NCBI RefSeq assembly: GCF_001514125.1
Contig: NZ_KQ948563.1
Span: 1-57,672 of the forward strand
Length of the DNA: 57,672 bases
Origin: Streptomyces longwoodensis
GTDB taxonomy: Bacteria; Actinomycetota; Actinomycetes; Streptomycetales; Streptomycetaceae
Direction of reading: 5' to 3'
A model generated the notes under the pieces. That model ran no database searches and was not told the DNA's origin. It saw only the letters and a program-made list of their open reading frames with translations. The position numbers and the translations under genes were made by a program. Below, one piece after another: positions 15,824 through 24,420 of this stretch; positions within the stretch are counted from its first letter, which is position 1; every line of letters begins with the position of its first letter.

Positions 15824-17548
15824 CTACGACGTCTCCGGGCTCGGCGCCCCGCTGCTCTCGACCGGCGACGGGGTGTCGTCCGGCCCGGACGGCGAGCCGC
15901 TGGGCGTGGGCTCCGGGTCGGTCGTGGTGGGCGGGTCGCTGGGCGTCGGGTCGGAGGGCGTCGAGGTGGACGGCGTGGGCTCGGGCGAGGAGGGCGGCGG
16001 TCCGCTGGGACTGCCGGACCCCGGGCCTGAGGGGCCGGGGCCGTGCGGCACGGCGCCGCGGCCCTCGATCGAGACGACGGCGCCGGCCGGGGCGATCGCC
16101 ACGCGTGCGTGCCACTGCCCGGCGGGTTCGCGCAGGGGGTCGACGTACACCTTGACGGTGACCGACTCCCCGGGCGCGAGGGTGCCCGAGGACCGGCTCA
16201 GGTAGAGCCAGGAGGCGCCCGTCGACGCGGACCAGGTGACCGGTCCGTCGGCCTCGGCGGCGGCGGTCAGCGTGATGAGCGTGGTGTCGCCGCGGCTGCT
16301 CGCGGTGACCGACAGGCTGTCCGGGCCCTTGGTGCCGGCACCGCTGACGCTGACGACCTCCACGGAGACGTCGGACCCGTCAGCGCCGTCGATGCCGGAG
16401 CCGGGGCGGGTGCTGGCGTTGCCCGCGTTCTCGTAGCCGCCGGTGACGTCCCCGTCGGTGGTGCCGGGGCCGTGCGCCTCGCTCGCGCCCGCCGCGTGGC
16501 CGTCGACGCCCTCGCCGGTCGGCGTGCCCCGGTAGGCGGCCCACAGGGCGAACACGGGCGCGGCGACGACGGTCGCCACGACGGTCGTGGTGACGGCACG
16601 CGCGCGCAGGCGGTCGCGGCGGGCCGCGCGGTCCTTGGGGTCCATCGGGAAGCCGCGCCGGTCGAAGCGGGGCGCGGTGGCACCCCGCGCGCGGGGCAGG
16701 TGCGCGAGCGCGTGGTGCAGGGCCCGGCGGGGCGCGGACAGCACGGGCAGCTCGGCCGGGGTGACCCCGGCGCCGGGCCAGCGTCCCGGCACGGCGCGCT
16801 CGGCGGCGCGGCGGCAGCGGGGGCAGTCGTCGACGTGCCGGACCAGTTCGCGGCGCAGGGCGGAGCTCAGGACGAGCTGCTGGTCGCCGGTGAGCCGGGC
16901 CACCCCGGGACAGCCGCCGGTCTCCACGACGGCGAGCGCCGCACGCGTGCGCTCGACCTCACAGGCGGCACTGGCGAGCAGTTCGCGGGCGGCGGCGTGG
17001 TCCATGCCGAGGACGGCGGCGACCTCGTGGGCGGCGAGCTGGTGGCGCACCGCGAGTTCCAGCGCCTCGCGCTGCTCGGGGGTGGTGCCGGCCGCCTCCG
17101 GCCAGGCGAGCAGGGCGAGTTCGCGCCGTCGTTGCTCGCGCACGTCGTCCGGGACGGGTGGGGCGGGGGGCCGCGCGGCCGGCGGGCGGTGGGTGCCGTG
17201 GCGGCCCGCCGCGTGCGTGCCCTGACGTTTCTGCTTGGCCTCGGCCAGCTTGCGCAGGCACGCCCAGCGGGCCAGGGCGTACAGCCACGCGCGGCGGTCG
17301 CCCGCGGCGTCCGGGACGCGCTGTCCGCGCCGGTCGGCGAGGGCGAGGACGTCCGCGAGGGCGGCGGTGGCCGCGTCGTGGTCGCACAGCACCGACAGGC
17401 AGTAGGTGAACAGGCCGTCCAGGTACGGCTCGTAGGGCGTCGCCGGGCGTTGCACCGCCGTGCGGGTCGCACCGCGGTCACGCGCCTCCCGGTGCGCCCG
17501 GTGTGCGCCGGTCGTGCGGGTCGTGGTCTCCGGGCTGCTGCTCGTCAC
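15824..17548 (-). CDS. Membrane protein fusing ECF-sigma-like, zinc-finger anti-sigma and BACON-like regions
   Basis: A 574-aa protein started at GTG 17548. Residues about 38-110 resemble a weakened sigma-2 helix set (PYLDGLFTYCLSVLCDHDAA). Residues about 155-205 resemble sigma-4 (TPEQREALELAVRHQLAAHEVAAVLGM split as TPEQREALEL and AAHEVAAVLGM). Next come a zf-HC2-like motif His238-x3-Cys242-x2-Cys245, a transmembrane helix (about 319-338), and a beta-rich outside part with a BACON-type stretch (TWSASTGASWLYLS, then GTLAPGESVTV). A Pro/Ser/Thr-rich tail ends it. It may be a tethered regulator; a sigma-2/-4 lacking key residues might not bind core polymerase. TACCGT-type -10 (TACGGT, 17561-17556) makes it leaderless. 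Confidence 0.85.
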   Translation of the reverse strand: MTSSSPETTTRTTGAHRAHREARDRGATRTAVQRPATPYEPYLDGLFTYCLSVLCDHDAATAALADVLALADRRGQRVPDAAGDRRAWLYALARWACLRKLAEAKQKRQGTHAAGRHGTHRPPAARPPAPPVPDDVREQRRRELALLAWPEAAGTTPEQREALELAVRHQLAAHEVAAVLGMDHAAARELLASAACEVERTRAALAVVETGGCPGVARLTGDQQLVLSSALRRELVRHVDDCPRCRRAAERAVPGRWPGAGVTPAELPVLSAPRRALHHALAHLPRARGATAPRFDRRGFPMDPKDRAARRDRLRARAVTTTVVATVVAAPVFALWAAYRGTPTGEGVDGHAAGASEAHGPGTTDGDVTGGYENAGNASTRPGSGIDGADGSDVSVEVVSVSGAGTKGPDSLSVTASSRGDTTLITLTAAAEADGPVTWSASTGASWLYLSRSSGTLAPGESVTVKVYVDPLREPAGQWHARVAIAPAGAVVSIEGRGAVPHGPGPSGPGSGSPSGPPPSSPEPTPSTSTPSDPTPSDPPTTTDPEPTPSGSPSGPDDTPSPVESSGAPSPETS

Positions 17549-17766
17549 CCGTGCGACCGTAGGCGTCCTGGAACGGACAGCTCCCGCCCCTTGAGCCCTT
17601 TTAATCCGTACGGGTGAAACGATCCCTCATAAGGGGACAGCGGCCTCCGGGGCGGCCCCGCACGGACCGCCGCAACGGTCCCCGGAAGGTCCCCGGAAGG
17701 CCCCCGGGGAGGAGCGCGGGGCGGAGCCCGGGCCCGGTTGTCAGACCCTGCGGTTACGGTTTCCCC
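17549..17766. promoter_or_regulatory. Divergent spacer between the sigma/BACON gene and radA
   Basis: Both genes have a TACGGT -10 box 6-7 nt before their starts (17556-17561 on minus, 17755-17760 on plus) and no RBS. The middle holds an AT-richer patch (CTTTTAATCCGTACGG, about 17597-17612) and GGTCCCCGGAA repeated twice (about 17678-17699). No further gene is seen. Confidence 0.55.
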
Positions 17767-19179
17767 ATGGCTGCCCGTACCAAGACCACCAAGGACCGTC
17801 CGTCGTACCGCTGCACGGAGTGCGGCTGGCAGACGGCCAAGTGGCTGGGCCGCTGCGCCGAGTGCCAGGCGTGGGGCACCGTCGAGGAGTACGGCGGCGC
17901 CCCCGCGGTACGCACCACCGCGCCGGGCCGGGTCACCACCTCCGCGCTGCCCATCGGCCAGGTCGACGGGCGGCAGGCCACCGCGCGCTCCACGGGCGTG
18001 CCGGAGCTGGACCGGGTACTCGGCGGCGGGCTCGTGCCGGGCGCGGTGGTGCTGCTCGCGGGCGAGCCGGGCGTCGGCAAGTCGACCCTGCTGCTGGACG
18101 TGGCCGCCAAGGCGGCGAGCGAGGAACACCGCACGCTGTACGTGACCGGCGAGGAGTCGGCGAGCCAGGTCCGCCTGCGCGCCGACCGCATCAACGCCCT
18201 GCACGACCACCTCTACCTGGCCGCCGAGACCGACCTCTCCGCCGTCCTCGGCCACCTGGACGCGGTGAAGCCGTCGCTGCTGGTCCTCGACTCGGTGCAG
18301 ACGGTCGCCTCCCCGGAGATCGACGGCGCGCCGGGCGGCATGGCCCAGGTGCGCGAGGTGGCCGGCGCCCTGATCCGCGCCTCCAAGGACCGCGGCATGT
18401 CGACGCTCCTGGTGGGCCACGTCACCAAGGACGGCGCCATCGCCGGGCCCCGCCTGCTGGAGCACCTGGTGGACGTCGTCCTCCACTTCGAGGGCGACCG
18501 CCACGCGCGCCTGCGGCTCGTACGGGGCGTCAAGAACCGCTACGGCGCGACCGACGAGGTCGGCTGCTTCGAACTGCACGACGAGGGCATCACGGGCCTC
18601 GCAGACCCGAGCGGACTGTTCCTGACCCGCCGTGACGAACCGGTCCCGGGCACCTGCCTGACCGTCACCCTGGAGGGCCGGCGCCCGCTGGTCGCCGAGG
18701 TGCAGGCGCTCACCGTCGACTCCCAGATCCCCTCCCCGCGCCGCACGACGTCCGGCCTGGAGACCTCCCGGGTGTCGATGATGCTGGCCGTCCTGGAGCA
18801 GCGCGGCCGCATCAGCGCCCTCGGCAAGCGCGACATCTACTCGGCGACGGTGGGCGGTGTGAAGCTGTCCGAGCCGGCCGCCGACCTCGCGATCGCCCTC
18901 GCGCTGGCCTCCGCCGCCAGCGACACCCCGCTGCCCAAGAACCTGGTCGCGATCGGCGAAGTCGGCCTCGCGGGCGAGGTGAGGAGGGTCACGGGCGTGC
19001 AGCGCAGGCTCGCCGAGGCGCACCGGCTGGGCTTCACGCACGCGCTGGTGCCGGGCGATCCGGGCAAGGTCCCGGCCGGTATGAAGGTCCTGGAAGTGGC
19101 GGACATGGGGGACGCCCTGCGGGTCCTGCCGCGCTCCCGTCGCCGCGAGGCCCCGCGGGAGGCGGAGGACCGCCGGTAG
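17767..19179 (+). CDS. radA: DNA repair protein RadA (Sms)
   Basis: A 470-aa RecA-related DNA helicase that assists branch migration during recombinational repair. It has the N-terminal C4 zinc finger (Cys16, 19, 30, 33), Walker A GEPGVGKST (99-107), the RadA-specific KNRYG motif (256-260) and a C-terminal Lon-like domain. Length is typical. ATG 17767 begins right before the zinc finger; the mRNA is probably leaderless. disA follows 81 nt downstream on the same strand, a conserved pairing: in other bacteria RadA binds DisA and modulates c-di-AMP synthesis. Confidence 0.97.
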   Translation: MAARTKTTKDRPSYRCTECGWQTAKWLGRCAECQAWGTVEEYGGAPAVRTTAPGRVTTSALPIGQVDGRQATARSTGVPELDRVLGGGLVPGAVVLLAGEPGVGKSTLLLDVAAKAASEEHRTLYVTGEESASQVRLRADRINALHDHLYLAAETDLSAVLGHLDAVKPSLLVLDSVQTVASPEIDGAPGGMAQVREVAGALIRASKDRGMSTLLVGHVTKDGAIAGPRLLEHLVDVVLHFEGDRHARLRLVRGVKNRYGATDEVGCFELHDEGITGLADPSGLFLTRRDEPVPGTCLTVTLEGRRPLVAEVQALTVDSQIPSPRRTTSGLETSRVSMMLAVLEQRGRISALGKRDIYSATVGGVKLSEPAADLAIALALASAASDTPLPKNLVAIGEVGLAGEVRRVTGVQRRLAEAHRLGFTHALVPGDPGKVPAGMKVLEVADMGDALRVLPRSRRREAPREAEDRR

Positions 19180-19260
19180 ACTTTGCCCAGGTCTCGCCCG
19201 TCCGTACGAACCGAGTGCGCGAAACGGGAGCGCCCCAGAACCTGCGACCGGAGGAGTGCA

Positions 19261-20385
19261 GTGGCAGCCAACGACCGGGCAGCAGCTCCCGGCAAGTCCG
19301 GTGGGAGTGCCGGTTCCGATGGCCTCATGCGCGCCTCGCTGAGCGCCGTGGCACCCGGCACGGCCCTGCGCGACGGGCTCGAGCGCGTCCTGCGCGGCAA
19401 CACCGGCGGCCTGATCGTGCTGGGCTCCGACAAGACCGTCGAGACGATGGCCACGGGCGGATTCGTGCTGGACGTCGAGTTCACCGCGACCCGGCTGCGC
19501 GAGCTGTGCAAGCTCGACGGCGGCATCGTCCTGTCCTCCGACCTGTCGAAGATCCTCCGCGCGGGCGTGCAGTTCGTGCCCGACGCCACGATCCCGACCG
19601 AGGAGACCGGCACCCGGCACCGCACGGCGGACCGCGTCTCCAAGCAGGTCGGCTTCCCGGTGGTGTCCGTCTCGCAGTCGATGCGGCTGATCGCGCTCTA
19701 CGTCGACGGGCAGCGGCGCGTGCTGGAGGACTCGGCGGCGATCCTGTCCCGCGCGAACCAGGCGCTGGCGACCCTGGAGCGCTACAAGCTCCGCCTGGAC
19801 GAGGTCGCGGGGACGCTGTCGGCGCTGGAGATCGAGGACCTGGTGACGGTCCGGGACGTCTCCGCGGTCGCGCAGCGCCTGGAGATGGTGCGCCGCATCG
19901 CGACGGAGATCGCCGAGTACGTCGTCGAGCTGGGCACCGACGGCCGCCTGCTGGCCCTCCAGCTGGACGAGCTGATCGCCGGCGTGGAGCCCGAGCGCTC
20001 CCTGGTCGTCCGGGACTACGTGCCCGAGCCGACGGCCAAGCGCTCCCGCACGGTCGACGAGGCCCTCTCCGAGCTGGACGCCCTCAGCCACGCCGAGCTG
20101 CTCGAACTGTCCACGGTGGCCCGCGCGTTGGGGTACACCGGCTCCCCCGAGGCACTGGACTCGGCGGTCTCCCCGCGCGGCTTCCGGCTGCTGGCCAAGG
20201 TGCCCCGGCTCCCCGGCGCGATCATCGACCGCCTGGTGGAGCACTTCGGCGGCCTGCAGAAGCTCCTCGCCGCGAGCGTCGACGACCTGCAGACGGTCGA
20301 CGGCGTCGGCGAGGCCCGGGCCCGGAGCGTCCGCGAGGGCCTGTCCCGCCTGGCGGAGTCGTCGATCCTGGAGCGGTACGTCTAG
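19261..20385 (+). CDS. disA: DNA integrity scanning diadenylate cyclase
   Basis: Makes cyclic di-AMP from two ATP and scans DNA for branched structures. The 374-aa protein has the DAC domain (about 22-165) with the active-site motif as Asp86-Gly-Gly, where the textbook form is DGA, and RHR at 119-121. A helical spine and a C-terminal helix-hairpin-helix DNA-binding domain (VDGVGEARARSV) follow. GTG 19261 is preceded by GGAGGAG. In Streptomyces c-di-AMP controls osmotic balance and, through the ydaO riboswitch, wall hydrolases. Downstream of radA. Confidence 0.96.
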   Translation: MAANDRAAAPGKSGGSAGSDGLMRASLSAVAPGTALRDGLERVLRGNTGGLIVLGSDKTVETMATGGFVLDVEFTATRLRELCKLDGGIVLSSDLSKILRAGVQFVPDATIPTEETGTRHRTADRVSKQVGFPVVSVSQSMRLIALYVDGQRRVLEDSAAILSRANQALATLERYKLRLDEVAGTLSALEIEDLVTVRDVSAVAQRLEMVRRIATEIAEYVVELGTDGRLLALQLDELIAGVEPERSLVVRDYVPEPTAKRSRTVDEALSELDALSHAELLELSTVARALGYTGSPEALDSAVSPRGFRLLAKVPRLPGAIIDRLVEHFGGLQKLLAASVDDLQTVDGVGEARARSVREGLSRLAESSILERYV

Positions 20386-20535
20386 GACGGGTCAGCGCCG
20401 CGCCGCCACCGGCTCGGCCGCGGACGGCCGTACCGCTGGAACGGCACGGCGCGCTCGGGCCGGCCGGACGCACCCCGGTCCGCCGGATGCCCCCTGCCCC
20501 GCCGCAAGCGCCCTGGTCCGCCGTCGGAACGAACG

Positions 20536-21387
20536 CTAGTCCGCCGTCAGCACGAACGACGTCTGCGCCTTGGCGAACCCGGGCACCTCGGCTTCCACCA
20601 GGTACGTCCCGGCCCCGGCCTTCCCCGCGGGAGGCGTCGCGCAGTGCGGCGCGCTCGGCCGGCGGTCCCACTTCACGGTGTACGTGAAGGCCTCCCCGGC
20701 CGGCACCCGGTACAGCAGGCTCCCGGACACCTTCGGGCAGTCGTCCGACGCCCAGTAGTCGTCCGTGGACCCGGCCTGAGTGAGCGTCAGCACTGCGTTC
20801 TTCGGCGCGAGGTCGAGCTTGCAGTCACTGCCGGAGCGGTTCTTCGCCGTGATCCGGAACGTCGGCGTCTCCCCCGGCGCGTAGCTGTTGCGGACGCTGC
20901 GCAGCGTCAACGTCACCACGCTGGGCGTGCAGTTGGGCAGTGTGGTCCCGGCCGGCAGTGTGGTCGCCGCGCTCCCGGCGCCGACACCGTCCCCGACGGC
21001 ACCGCCGCTCACGGACGCGTCACCGTTGCCGTCGCCGCTCCCGGAACCGCCCGAGCCCGCCGACCCACCGGACCCGGAACCGGAACCGTCCCCCGCGGAG
21101 GACCCGGACGACGACCCGCCGGTCCCGGAGCCCCCGCTGCTCGACTCGTCGCGTCCGCCCGGGTGTTGGCTGATGGCGGGCCCCGATCCGGAGGGCCCGG
21201 GCGTGATGGAGGAGGCGGGATTCTTGCCGTCGCCCCCGTCGGCGCCGTTGTGGCCGCCACCGCCGCCCGAGGTGACGATCCAGGCGACCAGGAGCGCCAA
21301 CAGGGCGATCACGGACACCAGTACGACCCTCCGTCGCCAGTAGATGGAGGAGGGAAGCGGCCCGACCGGATTGCGCAGAGATCCCAC
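20536..21387 (-). CDS. Membrane-anchored secreted protein with Gly/Ser linker, function unknown
   Basis: A 283-aa protein from GTG 21387. It has a short N-terminus, one hydrophobic segment at about 18-38 (VVLVSVIALLALLVAWIV), then a Gly/Ser/Asp-rich linker of about 100 aa. The C-terminal beta-sandwich-like domain has four cysteines (NCTPS, DCKLD, DCPKV, HCATP) that could form two disulfides. The topology is type II: anchor in, domain outside. No family recognised. TACAGT (21400-21395) ends 8 nt before the GTG with no RBS, so it is leaderless. It is convergent with disA. Confidence 0.78.
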   Translation of the reverse strand: MGSLRNPVGPLPSSIYWRRRVVLVSVIALLALLVAWIVTSGGGGGHNGADGGDGKNPASSITPGPSGSGPAISQHPGGRDESSSGGSGTGGSSSGSSAGDGSGSGSGGSAGSGGSGSGDGNGDASVSGGAVGDGVGAGSAATTLPAGTTLPNCTPSVVTLTLRSVRNSYAPGETPTFRITAKNRSGSDCKLDLAPKNAVLTLTQAGSTDDYWASDDCPKVSGSLLYRVPAGEAFTYTVKWDRRPSAPHCATPPAGKAGAGTYLVEAEVPGFAKAQTSFVLTAD

Positions 21388-21703
21388 GGCGCAAACTGTA
21401 CGAGAGATCTTGGCCTTCGCCGTTCTCACCCGCCGCCCGCGGCGCAACTTTTCCGGATCATCATCCCGGTCCCCGCGGCGAGTTCCGCTCCCTGCGGCCC
21501 CCGCCCAGCCCCTTGAATGCGGTGCGTGACGAGGACGGCGCACCCGGCACGGACAGTGAGCGGACCCCGTACGGATTCGCGATCGCGTGCCTTGCAGCTC
21601 TGGCCACGGCTCGCCCCGCGCCGTCGACCCCCCGGCGGCCGCCCCACCCCGTCGGGTGACGGTACGCACGCGTGCACCCCTGTCGTGGCAGGATCGAAAG
21701 GCC

Positions 21704-22732
21704 ATGACTGCGCCCACGAAGCCCCCGCACGGCACCGCCGCCCTGCCCCCCGCCGCCGCCGCGATCGCCCCCGACACCGCCGCCGACCCCGCAGCCGCCG
21801 CCGACACCGTCCCCGGCCCGGCCGCCGCCGAGCCGCCGTCCGCCGGACCGGTGCCGGGCGGCGCGCACCTGCACTCCCCCGTCATCGACTGGTTCGAGGA
21901 CAACGCCCGCGACCTGCCCTGGCGTCGCCCCGAGGCCGGGGCGTGGGGCGTGATGGTCAGCGAGTTCATGCTCCAGCAGACGCCGGTCAGCCGGGTCCTG
22001 CCCGTCTACGAGCAGTGGCTCGCCCGCTGGCCCCGCCCCGCCGACCTGGCCGCGGACGCCCCCGGCGAGGCCGTCCGCGCGTGGGGTCGCCTCGGCTACC
22101 CGCGGCGCGCCCTGCGCCTGCACGGCGCCGCGGTGGCCATAACGGAGCGGCACGGCGGTGACGTACCGGCGGACCACGCGCAGCTCCTCGCGCTGCCCGG
22201 CATCGGCGAGTACACGGCCGCGGCGGTCGCCTCCTTCGCGTACGGACAGCGGCACGCCGTCCTGGACACCAACGTCCGCCGGGTGTTCGCGCGCGCGGTG
22301 ACGGGTGTGCAGTACCCGCCGAACGCCACCACGGCCGCCGAGCGCCGGCTGGCCCGCGCGCTGCTGCCCGAGGACGAGCGGACGGCCGCCCGCTGGGCCG
22401 CCGCCTCCATGGAGCTCGGCGCGCTGGTGTGCACCGCGAAGAACGAGAGCTGCCACCGCTGCCCGATCGCGGCCCAGTGCGCGTGGCGGCTCGCCGGCAA
22501 GCCGGAGCACGCCGGTCCGCCGCGGCGCGGGCAGACGTACGCGGGCACCGACCGACAGGTGCGCGGCAAGCTGCTCGCCGTGCTGCGCGAGGCCCACGCG
22601 CCCGTGCCGCAGTCCGCGCTGGACCGGGTGTGGCACGAACCGGTGCAGCGCGCACGGGCGTTGGACGGTCTCGTGGCGGACGGTCTGGTCGAGCCGCTGC
22701 CGGGCGGTCTGTACCGGCTGCCGCACAGCTGA
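21704..22732 (+). CDS. mutY: A/G-specific adenine glycosylase
   Basis: Removes adenine mispaired with 8-oxoguanine in base-excision repair. The 342-aa protein shows catalytic Glu87 (SEFMLQQT), helix-hairpin-helix LPGIGEYTAAA (164-174), catalytic Asp188 (LDTNVRR) and the 4Fe-4S ligands Cys243, 250, 253 and 259 (C-x6-C-x2-C-x5-C). Residues 1-55 are an Ala/Pro-rich tail absent from enteric MutY. The C-terminal MutT-like domain that recognises oxoguanine is short or missing. GAAAGG precedes ATG 21704. It lies in a repair cluster with radA and disA. Confidence 0.93.
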   Translation: MTAPTKPPHGTAALPPAAAAIAPDTAADPAAAADTVPGPAAAEPPSAGPVPGGAHLHSPVIDWFEDNARDLPWRRPEAGAWGVMVSEFMLQQTPVSRVLPVYEQWLARWPRPADLAADAPGEAVRAWGRLGYPRRALRLHGAAVAITERHGGDVPADHAQLLALPGIGEYTAAAVASFAYGQRHAVLDTNVRRVFARAVTGVQYPPNATTAAERRLARALLPEDERTAARWAAASMELGALVCTAKNESCHRCPIAAQCAWRLAGKPEHAGPPRRGQTYAGTDRQVRGKLLAVLREAHAPVPQSALDRVWHEPVQRARALDGLVADGLVEPLPGGLYRLPHS

Positions 22733-23051
22733 CGCACGGCAGCCCGACAGCGGACGCACCACCGGCAACGGCCGTATCGCGCCCGTGACACGGCGATCGT
22801 CACAGCCGGATGCCGGACAAATCACCTCATAAGCCTCTCAACAGCCCCATCCCTATACCCCGTTACCGCGGCTGTTACACAACCGACGGACAGCTGAGCG
22901 CTGGCCGCAGGCTGCTTCGGACAGCGCCGTGACAAGTGCTCCGTAGCTTCTCTTCCGTGGCCGCCACCGACGCGGGGGCCACGGACCTGAAGCAGGAACC
23001 GGCCGGGGGCAGCCCGCCGGAAAACGGGGAACTTTTCGGAGGCGGTTGATC
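22733..23051 (+). promoter_or_regulatory. sigE upstream region
   Basis: No gene is seen in these 319 nt. A perfect 9-bp hairpin, TCCGTGGCC (22954-22962) with GGCCACGGA (22977-22985), lies about 65 nt before the sigE start. An AT-richer patch with TATACC (about 22854-22859) and a GTGACA (about 22930) are possible promoter parts. By homology this region should carry the CseB-activated sigE promoter, but I cannot place it exactly. Confidence 0.5.
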
Positions 23052-23594
23052 ATGGCGCAGGGCGAGGTGCTCGAGTTCGAGGAGTACGTCCGCACCCGGC
23101 AGGACGCGCTGCTGCGCAGCGCCCGCCGGCTGGTCCCGGACCCGGTCGACGCCCAGGACCTGCTCCAGACCGCGCTGGCGCGCACCTACGGCCGCTGGGA
23201 GGGCATCGCCGACAAGCGGCTCGCCGACGCCTACCTGCGCCGGGTCATGATCAACACCCGCACCGAGTGGTGGCGCGCGCGCAAGCTGGAGGAGGTGCCC
23301 ACCGAGCAGCTCCCGGACGCGTGCGTGGACGACGCCACCGAGCAGCACGCGGACCGCGCCCTGCTGATGGACGCGATGAAGGTCCTCGCACCCAAGCAGC
23401 GCAGCGTCGTGGTCCTGCGACACTGGGAGCAGATGTCCACGGAGGAGACCGCCGCGGCCCTCGGCATGTCGGCGGGAACGGTCAAGAGCACGCTGCACCG
23501 GGCGCTCGCCCGGCTCCGCGAGGAGCTGGAGGCGCGCGACCTGGACGCACGCGCGCTGGAGCGTGAGGAGCGGGAGCGTTGCGCGGCGGCTTGA
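23052..23594 (+). CDS. sigE: ECF RNA polymerase sigma factor SigE
   Basis: A 180-aa extracytoplasmic-function sigma factor of the SigE type that directs the cell-envelope stress response. The sigma-2 region spans about 10-80 (EEYVRTRQDALLRSA, DAQDLLQTAL), and sigma-4 about 110-160 (LAPKQRSVVVLRHWEQMS, GTVKSTLHRAL). No anti-sigma gene is next to it; in S. coelicolor its level is instead set by CseB/CseC, both encoded downstream here. ATG 23052 is preferred over TTG 23046 because CGGAGGCGG lies at the right distance. First gene of sigE-cseA-cseB-cseC. Confidence 0.96.
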   Translation: MAQGEVLEFEEYVRTRQDALLRSARRLVPDPVDAQDLLQTALARTYGRWEGIADKRLADAYLRRVMINTRTEWWRARKLEEVPTEQLPDACVDDATEQHADRALLMDAMKVLAPKQRSVVVLRHWEQMSTEETAAALGMSAGTVKSTLHRALARLREELEARDLDARALEREERERCAAA

Positions 23595-24262
23595 CCGACC
23601 CCGGGCCCACCCCGGACCGGCCCGGGACCACCCCGGCCCCCGGGGCCCTGCAGGCGGCAGGCACGGCAGTGGCCGTGCTCGCCGCCCTGGCCTTTTTGGT
23701 CTCCGCGTGCGCCACCGGCGGCACCGGCGCCCGTGACGAGGGCCCGGCCCACGCCGACGGGGTGGCGGGCAGCGCGAAGGTCTCCGCCTCGGCGGCGCCC
23801 AGCGACACGCCCGACCGGGTGGACGCCGTGCGGCTGATCAAGCAGGACCCGGCCGTCTCGGCGGAGGTCAAGCGCGAGCTCAAGCCGTGCGTCGGCGACG
23901 AGTACCCGGTCGACGTCTCCTACGGCGACCTCACCGGCGGCTCCGGGAGCGACGTCGTCGTCAACATCCTGACGTGCAGCGACCCGGTCGGCGTCGGCGC
24001 CTACGTGTACCGCGAGCGCGGCGGCCGGTACGAGAACGTCTTCAAGGCCGAGGAGCCGCCGGTCTACGCCGAGATCGACCGGGGCGACCTGGTGGTGACC
24101 AAGCAGGTCTACGAGCGGGGCGACCCGGTCTCCAGCCCGTCCGGCGAGAACGTCATCACGTACCACTGGAGCGCGGGCCGTTTCACCGAGGCGTTCCGCA
24201 CCCACAACGACTACAGCAACGTGGTCGGCGGGGACGCGACCCCCGCCCCCGAGAGCGGATGA
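23579..24262 (+). CDS. cseA: CseA lipoprotein, negative regulator of the sigE system
   Basis: A 227-aa predicted lipoprotein. A long polar N-region is followed by a hydrophobic stretch and the lipobox LVSAC with Cys44, giving a mature protein held on the outer face of the membrane. In S. coelicolor loss of CseA raises sigE expression, so it is thought to damp CseC signalling. The TTG at 23579 overlaps sigE by 16 nt and is the only start that leaves room for a full signal sequence, though the start codon is uncertain. The mature part contains repeated VSYGDLTGG-type beta segments. Confidence 0.86.
   Translation: MRGGLTDPGPTPDRPGTTPAPGALQAAGTAVAVLAALAFLVSACATGGTGARDEGPAHADGVAGSAKVSASAAPSDTPDRVDAVRLIKQDPAVSAEVKRELKPCVGDEYPVDVSYGDLTGGSGSDVVVNILTCSDPVGVGAYVYRERGGRYENVFKAEEPPVYAEIDRGDLVVTKQVYERGDPVSSPSGENVITYHWSAGRFTEAFRTHNDYSNVVGGDATPAPESG
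23600..23626 (+). terminator. Intra-operon hairpin just after sigE
   Basis: CCCGGGCC (23600-23607) pairs perfectly with GGCCCGGG (23619-23626), starting 6 nt after the sigE stop and inside the start of cseA. In S. coelicolor most sigE transcripts end just past sigE with limited read-through to cseABC; this hairpin is placed to do the same. Confidence 0.65.
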
Positions 24263-24420
24263 ACGGGGTCCGCGACACTTTCCGGGTGGGCGTGAACCGA
24301 TCGGGCCTCCGGATCCGATGAGGACAGTGAACGCACCACGCGCCGCGGACGTCCCCCTCAGGGGACCCGCGGGGGACGACCGAGATCCACACGAGGACCA
24401 CGAGGACTGAGAGCACCGGG

